Of a DNA stretch of 64,000 bases, positions 58,094 through 64,000 are shown one piece after another. Position numbers and translations under genes: made by a program. Every line of letters begins with the position of its first letter. The stretch's first letter is position 1. The stretch spans positions 58,181,501-58,245,500 of the forward strand of contig CM027378.1 in NCBI GenBank assembly GCA_015680905.1, written 5' to 3'. Origin of the DNA: Coptis chinensis. Lineage: Eukaryota; Streptophyta; Magnoliopsida; Ranunculales; Ranunculaceae. Below the pieces are notes generated by a model, which saw only the letters and a program-made list of their open reading frames with translations, searched no databases and was not told where the DNA came from.

Positions 58094-58540
58094 CGCTCTC
58101 TAAGAGCAAAACGCTAACTTGAACTAAAGCGCTCTCTCCAGAGCTCAAACGTTCTCTATGCTAAAACGCTCACTCGAGCTCAGGGCTACATTGCTCACAC
58201 ACTTCTCACTAGTTGGATACCTACACTCTAGGGTCAACTCAATGCAAAACGCTCTCTAAGAGCAAAAAGCTCGAACGAACTAAAACGCTCTCCAAAGCTT
58301 AAACGTTCTACATAATAAAACGGTTACTCGAGCTTAGGGCAACATAGCTCACACACTTCTCACTAGTTGGATACCTACACTCTAGGGTCAACTCAGTACA
58401 AAACGCTCTCTAAGAGCAAAAATCTTAAACGAACTAAAACTCTCTCCAGAGCTTAAACGTTCTACACAACATAATAAAACGCTCACTCGAGCTTAGGGCT
58501 ACATAGCTCACACATTTCTCACTTGTTGGATACCTACACT
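58094..58540. repeat. Tat 3' tandem array, left part (units of about 155 bp)
   Basis: Units start CGCTCTCTAAGAGCAAAA at 58094, 58250 and 58404, giving periods of 156 and 154. Each includes CACACACTTCTCACTAGTTGG and CTCTAGGGTCAACTCA. The third unit is cut at 58540 by CACTA-2 and continues at 63583. Confidence 0.9.
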
Positions 58541-58854
58541 CACTACACCAGAATTCTGGAAATATGACACACTCTAAGGACTATATACCCTGTCTCTAAT
58601 TAAGAATGAGAAATGTCATCCTAAATTGTTTGGACCCCGTCGTATTTGTTGTTTAGGTTGACTACAGGACATTAGTTATCATCCCAAATTAGAGACGAGA
58701 TTTATTGTCTTTCCCAATTTCGGTGAATCGTAGATGAATTTTTAGAGAGAAGGTGAGCCCAATATTTCACTATCCCACCTCAATACTTTTTTTTTTCTTT
58801 CAGTAGCTTTGATGGGAGGGCTATGAAGTAAAGCTTTGGCAGGAGTGATTAACA

Positions 58855-59100
58855 GTGAGAGCTTCAAATCTCTCTCAAATTGGTAAAAGCTGCATCTCTC
58901 TCTCAAGTTTGGTAACCCCCTCATCTCTCTCTAAAGTTTTGGTATTCCTCCTCTCTCTCTATCATCAATTTTCGTGTTTTTTTTCTAGACCTCAATTTCT
59001 AAACCCCAATTTCCAGTCTAGGGTTTCTGATATATATATTATGATGTTTACTTTATTTTCAGCTTGCAGACTAGAGGGTCTGCTCTCCGTGTTCACTTCA
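58855..59100 (+). other. Leader-like CT-rich region with splice donor
   Basis: Repeated ATCTCTCTCTCAA(A/G)TTTGGTA stretches (58868-58990), AAACCCC, then an exon-like piece ending TTCACTTCAAG with GTAACT. This resembles a captured plant 5' leader exon; no coding frame is supported. Confidence 0.35.
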
Positions 59101-60840
59101 AGGTAACTTTTTTTTTGTTCTTTCCTGATTTTAGATCTGTTATTATTCTTTTGTGGATAGATTAATGAGGATTAATTTAAAACTAGTATCTATTGTACAT
59201 GAAATGAAAACTTGGAAAGACGAGTGTTTTTTTTTAGATATTGATTTTCAGCTAGTAAATACTTAATACAAATTTGAAAATGACATTGTGGACTGCGGGA
59301 GCTCCCTGTTGTTGAAAAAGTGAATAAACTCCTTCATTAATTTGTCGACATGGTTTTGGGCACACTCTACTGCTTTGAGATATATGATTTGCATCTCAAT
59401 ATAGTACTGTTGTTTCCCTGGGCTGCGTAGATGGGTTGGGTCAGTGGGTTTAATCATTCTTTTGTTGAGGGTGGGTTCTTTCAAATTGTTTTCTTGTTGT
59501 GAAGATTGCAGCTTTGTCTATGGTATTACGGTGTTGTGAAATATGAACTAGGAAAGGAAGTTTCGGTTATCTTGATTTTAAGCTACGGAAACTTAAAGAT
59601 ATAGTTGTTCGTGTATGCCTATAGCAAAGATAATGTGAAATTAACTTGTTTCTGCTGGATATTTCTAGATATTTGTGGATAGTTGTTCGATTTTATTTAT
59701 AGTAGAGTTCATGTTTGAATTGTTTGACTTTACCTTATTGGGATTCTTTGAAGTTGTCTGTTGAAGTTGTCTCATTACTTTTGAGTGTACTTTTTCGTGA
59801 CTACGATAATTATAAGTCAATCCCACTAGTTTTGTAAATATTAGAAAATTTTACTTTATTAGTTTTGGGTGAACCTATGTAGTTACCAGTACTAGCAGAA
59901 ATTCAGTGAATGTTTCAACTTTTTAACATGATATGTACTGTGAACTTTGTTGGTTATTGTTGTATTAGAAAATTTAGTAGTTAATTAACTATTCTCTGTC
60001 GTAAACCTATAGATATTGACTTTTGATCCTGATATATATTATGATGTTTACTTTATTTCTAGCTTGCAAGTGCTAGTTATGATTTGATAGACTGATTGAT
60101 GAGTTGATTGAATCTAGTAACAGTTTGGATTGCTTGTGTTAAGCATCTGATAGATAGCTCCAATTTGTGACTAACGACTTGTACCACACTCGCTTGGTTG
60201 GCTTGTGAAACAACTGAGTAGCCCTTCGTTTCGATAAGGTCAGCTATTCTGATCCCTATTACGAAGCGTGAGCTTTCCTAATTCTTTTCAGCCCGCACTT
60301 TCGACTTCCCCTTACTAGTAAAGGGAACTGGAATGGATTTTTTGACCTAATCGATTTGTCTGTCCCAAAACATGTGCTTCCACGGAATATGGTTCAACCC
60401 GGGCTAGCTATGGAACAGGTCTGCTCTACGTGTTCACTTCAAGGTAACATTTCTTTTTTCTTCTTTACTGATTTTGGATATGTTATTATTCTTTTTGTAG
60501 ATAGAATATTGAGGATTTACTTTAAACTTAGTATCTGTTTACATGAAATGAAAACTTGGAAATGAGTTTTTTAGTTATTGATTTTTAGCTAGTATATATT
60601 GTTTACAATTGTAAGGAACTCTCTCTTGTTGAGAGAGTGAATTAGCCTGTCACTAATTTGTCGACACAGTTATGGGTGTGCTATACTACCTTAAGATACA
60701 TGATTTGCGTCTCAGTATAGTATTGTTGTATCGCTGGCCTACGTGTGGATGGGTAATTAGGTAGTGGGTTTAATCACTCTTTTTTTGAGGGTGGGTTCTT
60801 TCAAATTGCTTTTTTGCTGTGAAGATTGTAGCTTTGTTTT
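59028..60840. repeat. Internal duplication in CACTA-2
   Basis: 59028-59520 is repeated at 60030-60840 (ATTATGATGTTTACTTTATT; GTGTTCACTTCAAGGTAAC; GGTGGGTTCTTTCAAATTG). The second copy is opened by an extra ~345 bp (60071-60414). The copies differ by many substitutions, so the duplication is old. Confidence 0.8.
60071..60414. other. Insert in the duplicated segment, possibly organelle-derived
   Basis: The stretch CCCGCACTTTCGACTTCCCC, CTTACTAGTAAAGGGAACTG has a base composition unlike the AT-rich surroundings and resembles plant mitochondrial intergenic DNA. This is an impression, not a proven match. The 62725-62960 stretch has a similar look. Confidence 0.25.
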
Positions 60841-60998
60841 AATCTTGTTCTACCTTGAATGGATGGAGTGCAAAGCTAGTAATGCAGAAAAAAAGAATCA
60901 GACCTAGTGAAAGAACAGCTGGAAGATCTTAAGAAAGAGCTAGATGAGGTTATTGTTCTTTCTTGGACCTCTCTTTTTGTGAATTGAAAATTCATTGT

Positions 60999-61001
<3 letters not shown>

Positions 61002-61081
<80 letters not shown>
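61002..61081. repeat. (TA)n microsatellite
   Basis: About 40 TA units without interruption. Confidence 0.95.
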
Positions 61082-61082
<1 letters not shown>

Positions 61083-63300
61083 ATTGCATTTGGTTGATTT
61101 TCCGAGTCTCTTTTGTGGTGTCCCCTAGGTAAAGTTGGAGTGTCTTCACATAGAAAATAAATTGGAGGAAACATAAACTCATGGTATAAGACATGTATTA
61201 GGGTTTCTGGGATATTGTTTGTATATTTGTCGTTTTCTTTTGATTCGAGGATTGGTTACTTGATTTAACTGACATTTGTGGATATGGTCAAGTAGCCATT
61301 TCTACGAATTAGTATATTTTTAGTAGTTGGGTTTACAGCTGAGGTATGAGGTTTTATATTTGGTTTGGACGTATTTTTATTAAATTTTCAGGTTATGACA
61401 TGTTTTATATTTATGAAATGTTGAAAATACAGAGGAAATTTTACCAAATTTTTTTTAGAATGTGATGTTCAGTGGTTGCTTTATATTTCAGTTCTAGTTT
61501 GAACTCGTGTGAGTCAAACCCGCTCACGTCCTGGTTTATCAGATTGTTGAATATTCGGACCGAGCTCTTTTATCTGAATATTCAATTGTTTGAAAAATTG
61601 GGGCGTGGCACAAGGTAAGACTATTAATAGTAAACAATCTTTACATGTCGCTGATGTTTATTCGGGTTAAGGATCTTGTAACATATGGCTCTACTTGATT
61701 AGTGGAACTTATATTCATTCTTGTTTGCTAGCAATTGTGTTGTAAGAGTGGGGTTCTTTTGATAACATTTGTCTGTGTAGATTATCAGTATGTATGTGTC
61801 TTGGTTCTTTTGTTACTATTCTCTTGAACTCTCTTACTCTCCTGCGTGGGTTGCTTTGAGTATTTGCAAGATGATTCACATTTAAGATGCACTTTAATTA
61901 ATTAGCTTAATGCTTATGCAGCTAGAAGGAAACACTACATCATACACTATTTGTTTGGCTGGTTTGGTGATTACACCTTTGTAGGTAGTTCACTTATGAG
62001 CATGTGCGCAAGTGCAGATATATCGAATTGATGGAAGGCTCGAAATCTGGTGAGATTCTCTTATTTTTTTGATTATCTGATTTAGTTTTGTAATTTTAGT
62101 GTTTATATTCAAGCTTTTTTTTGGGTAGAAGTCTATTCAAACTTGTTGATTTCTATGCTTTTATGTTCGAGGATATATACTTATTTGTTTTTTAGCTTTA
62201 AATGGGTCCCTTTAATTTGATGCACCTCTTCCAACCTTTTACATTCTCTACATAATATGATCTTATGGGTAATTTGCTAGACAATTGTCATTGTGTTTTA
62301 TTTGCAATTGCTTGGGGGTTTCTCAGTTTTGCATTGATAGTCTTCCCACACACTATACTTAAACACCTACTGATATGCTTATAGCTTGCTTGGAAAGTTG
62401 TTTTGTCGACTTTGTTGGTGTTTCTTTACATTCTATTTTCTCCCTACAGGGCCTCTTTATACTTTGTTGTATACAGAGGGTTAGGATTGTTTGTGTTTAA
62501 TAATTAAATGTTTCGTTTAGACCTTTTATTTATGTGGTGACGTGGTTGCTAAGTGGACATGAATTTAGACTATGCATATCTATTAAGAAGCTTTGCACGT
62601 GGTTGTGATATGAGAATTTGGTACAAACTTCATAGTTGTTGCATGTGGTACTTGACTTAGAAAAGACACCTATAAGAGTATGGTTATCTTATGTAAAGGT
62701 ACATCAACAACTAAGATATACCTATAGGTTCCGCTCGTGTTGGGCTAGCTTTACCAAGAGAAGTTGGATCTTGGCAGACCGAAGGCGAGTTGGATCTGGC
62801 CATAAGTAGTCTTGTACAATAACTTCCAGTTTCATTCGGAAAGACGAACCGAATTGAATGAGAAGTCAACTCTTGTAAACTCACTTCTCTGTGTGGAGTG
62901 GCATCGGATTGATAATGCTCCTGCCGTGTTGTTTGCCTCTACATGGGCTAGTTCCTAGAAAACTCTCAAAGTTGTTTACCATCATGAAAGGTTATGTGAT
63001 TCACACGAAAGAACAAAATGTCTGTGCAAAGGTGATGAAAATAGAAATTTCAAATTGTTTTTTCTATGTTCTTATTCTTCTTTGTATACTTTGAAAGCCT
63101 AGTTGTTGGTAATCATAAGCTTGAAAACATTGGAAATTGGAAATTATCAATGTATATATCAATTTTTGAAATGTGTTGTTTTAGTATGTTGTTTGACTAA
63201 TTGATTTTATCATCTGAGAAAACCTGATTTCGGGTTGGGGTCTGGAAAAATAGATTCTACAAAAAATATATATATTAAAAAAATTACCTTAAACTAGTAT
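61082..63300. other. CACTA-2 interior without recognised genes
   Basis: AT-rich, intron-like; short frames such as 62891-63094 have no domain. Confidence 0.4.
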
Positions 63301-63582
63301 GTCAAGGACACAAATTTACGACGGTTGGTAGAGTTCTAGTTTTGAAAATACGCAGTTGCATTGGAAAACAAATATACGGTGGTTTTGAGTGTCCTATATT
63401 TAACGACGGCATAAACTGTCTCAAGCTCGTCGCAATTCTAATTCATCTTACCACACTCATTCCCGTTGTTAATATTAATGACAGCGCTATTCGTGACGGA
63501 GTTTGGGACACCATTTCCCGTCGTAAATCTCAATTTAGGACGGATTTAACTGTCGTTTTTGGCCATTTCTGGTGTAGTGACT

Positions 63583-64000
63583 CTAAAGTCAACTCAGTGC
63601 AAAAAGCTCAAACGAACTAAAACGCTTTCCAGAGCTTAAACGTTCTACACAATAAAATGCTCACTCAAGCTCAGGGTTACTTAGCCTTAACATTTCTCAC
63701 TAGTTGAGAACCTACAATTCTAGGATCAACTCAGTGCAGAACGCGTAGTTGAACTAACACGATCTCCAGCGCTAAAACGTTCTCTATGGTCAAACGCTCA
63801 ATCGAGCCCACCTTCTACATAGCTTAAACACTGCTCATTAGTTGAAAACCTACACTTCTAGGGTCAACTACGTGTAGAATATTCACTAAAAACAACACGC
63901 TTACACAGGCTAAAATGATCACTGGAGTAAAACACTTACTCCAGCTCTAAGAGCTACACAACAACTCGGTCACTCGAGCCCAAAGCTCTCTAGAGCCTTA
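63583..64000. repeat. Tat 3' tandem array, right part
   Basis: The array resumes after CACTA-2 with at least two and a half more diverged units (GTCAACTCAGTGC at 63589 and near 63728; related GTCAACTACGTG at 63862) and runs off the window. Confidence 0.85.

Larger units (their letters stand above)
58541..63579. mobile_element. CACTA-2: non-autonomous CACTA transposon in the tandem array
   Basis: Ends begin CACTACACCAGAA on both strands; the 3-bp duplication ACT is at 58538-58540 and 63580-63582. Terminal areas contain CCGTCGT/ACGACGG motifs (58635-58740; 63310-63560), a subterminal repeat of a second family. Length 5039 bp. No transposase or recognised protein inside; the interior is intron-like, with a partial internal duplication and a TA microsatellite. 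Confidence 0.9.
51939..64000 (+). mobile_element. Tat-lineage Ty3/gypsy retrotransposon, 3' end outside window
   Basis: LTR, PBS, gag, protease, RT, two RNase H domains, integrase and a 3' tandem repeat array are in order. A second, archaeal-type RNase H and variable tandem repeats 3' of pol are known marks of the Tat/Ogre group. Numerous single stops (for example 53519, 55367, 56160) make it a dead copy. A CACTA element is nested in the tandem array. The 3' LTR is beyond the window. Confidence 0.85.

Noticed and set aside
60940..61194. 84-codon ORF with tyrosine-isoleucine repeats
   Set aside because: It is a translation of the TA microsatellite.

Overview
This window is intergenic, repeat-rich DNA from a flowering-plant nuclear genome. 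It holds nested LTR retrotransposons of the plant Athila and Tat lineages, plant-type CACTA, PIF/Harbinger and hAT elements, and spliceosomal-intron gene fragments that resemble plant proteins. I see no intact, expressed-looking host gene, no tRNA or rRNA gene and no CRISPR array. The species cannot be named from what is visible. Almost every coding region is broken by stops or frameshifts.

Layout. (1) 1-18592, plus strand: an Athila-lineage Ty3/gypsy element (called Z1). It has protease, reverse transcriptase, RNase H and integrase, followed by accessory ORFs A1, A2 and B, a small possible membrane ORF, a polypurine tract and the start of its 3' LTR. Its pol region is split at 1861-8720 by a CACTA transposon that carries pieces of two host genes: a multi-exon sugar-phosphate/phosphate translocator-like gene and a NOP14-like gene. 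(2) 18593-20017: a plus-strand LTR (E) that ends head-to-head against a minus-strand LTR. (3) 20018-42463, minus strand: a non-autonomous relative (El1) with LTRs, PBS, PPT, gag, protease, ORF-A and ORF-B but no RT, RNase H or integrase. A younger copy of the same family (El2, 27834-37620) is inserted in it with a perfect 5-bp target duplication. (4) 42464-44882, plus strand: the 3' end and LTR (F) of another family member. (5) 44883-46000: relic of a plant-mobile-domain-like gene with a coiled-coil tail. (6) about 46577-51391: PIF/Harbinger transposon with a DDE transposase (plus) and a Myb/NAM-associated ORF (minus), its transposase split by a 1196-bp hAT-type element with 8-bp target duplication. 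(7) 51939 to the window end: a Tat-lineage Ty3/gypsy element with LTR, PBS, gag, protease, RT, two RNase H domains, integrase and a 3' tandem array of about 155-bp units. The array is split by a second CACTA element (58541-63579, target duplication ACT).

How the parts relate. The window records at least four separate nested insertions with readable target duplications. Z1, El1 and El2 share LTR termini, a conserved near-palindrome upstream of the PPT, and two accessory ORFs (A and B) downstream of pol in the position where Athila elements carry an env-like gene. El1 and El2 kept the accessory ORFs while losing the enzymatic part of pol, so mobilisation would have needed enzymes in trans. The least described material is this accessory block, with TATA-like boxes in front of several ORFs, and the gene-carrying CACTA element.
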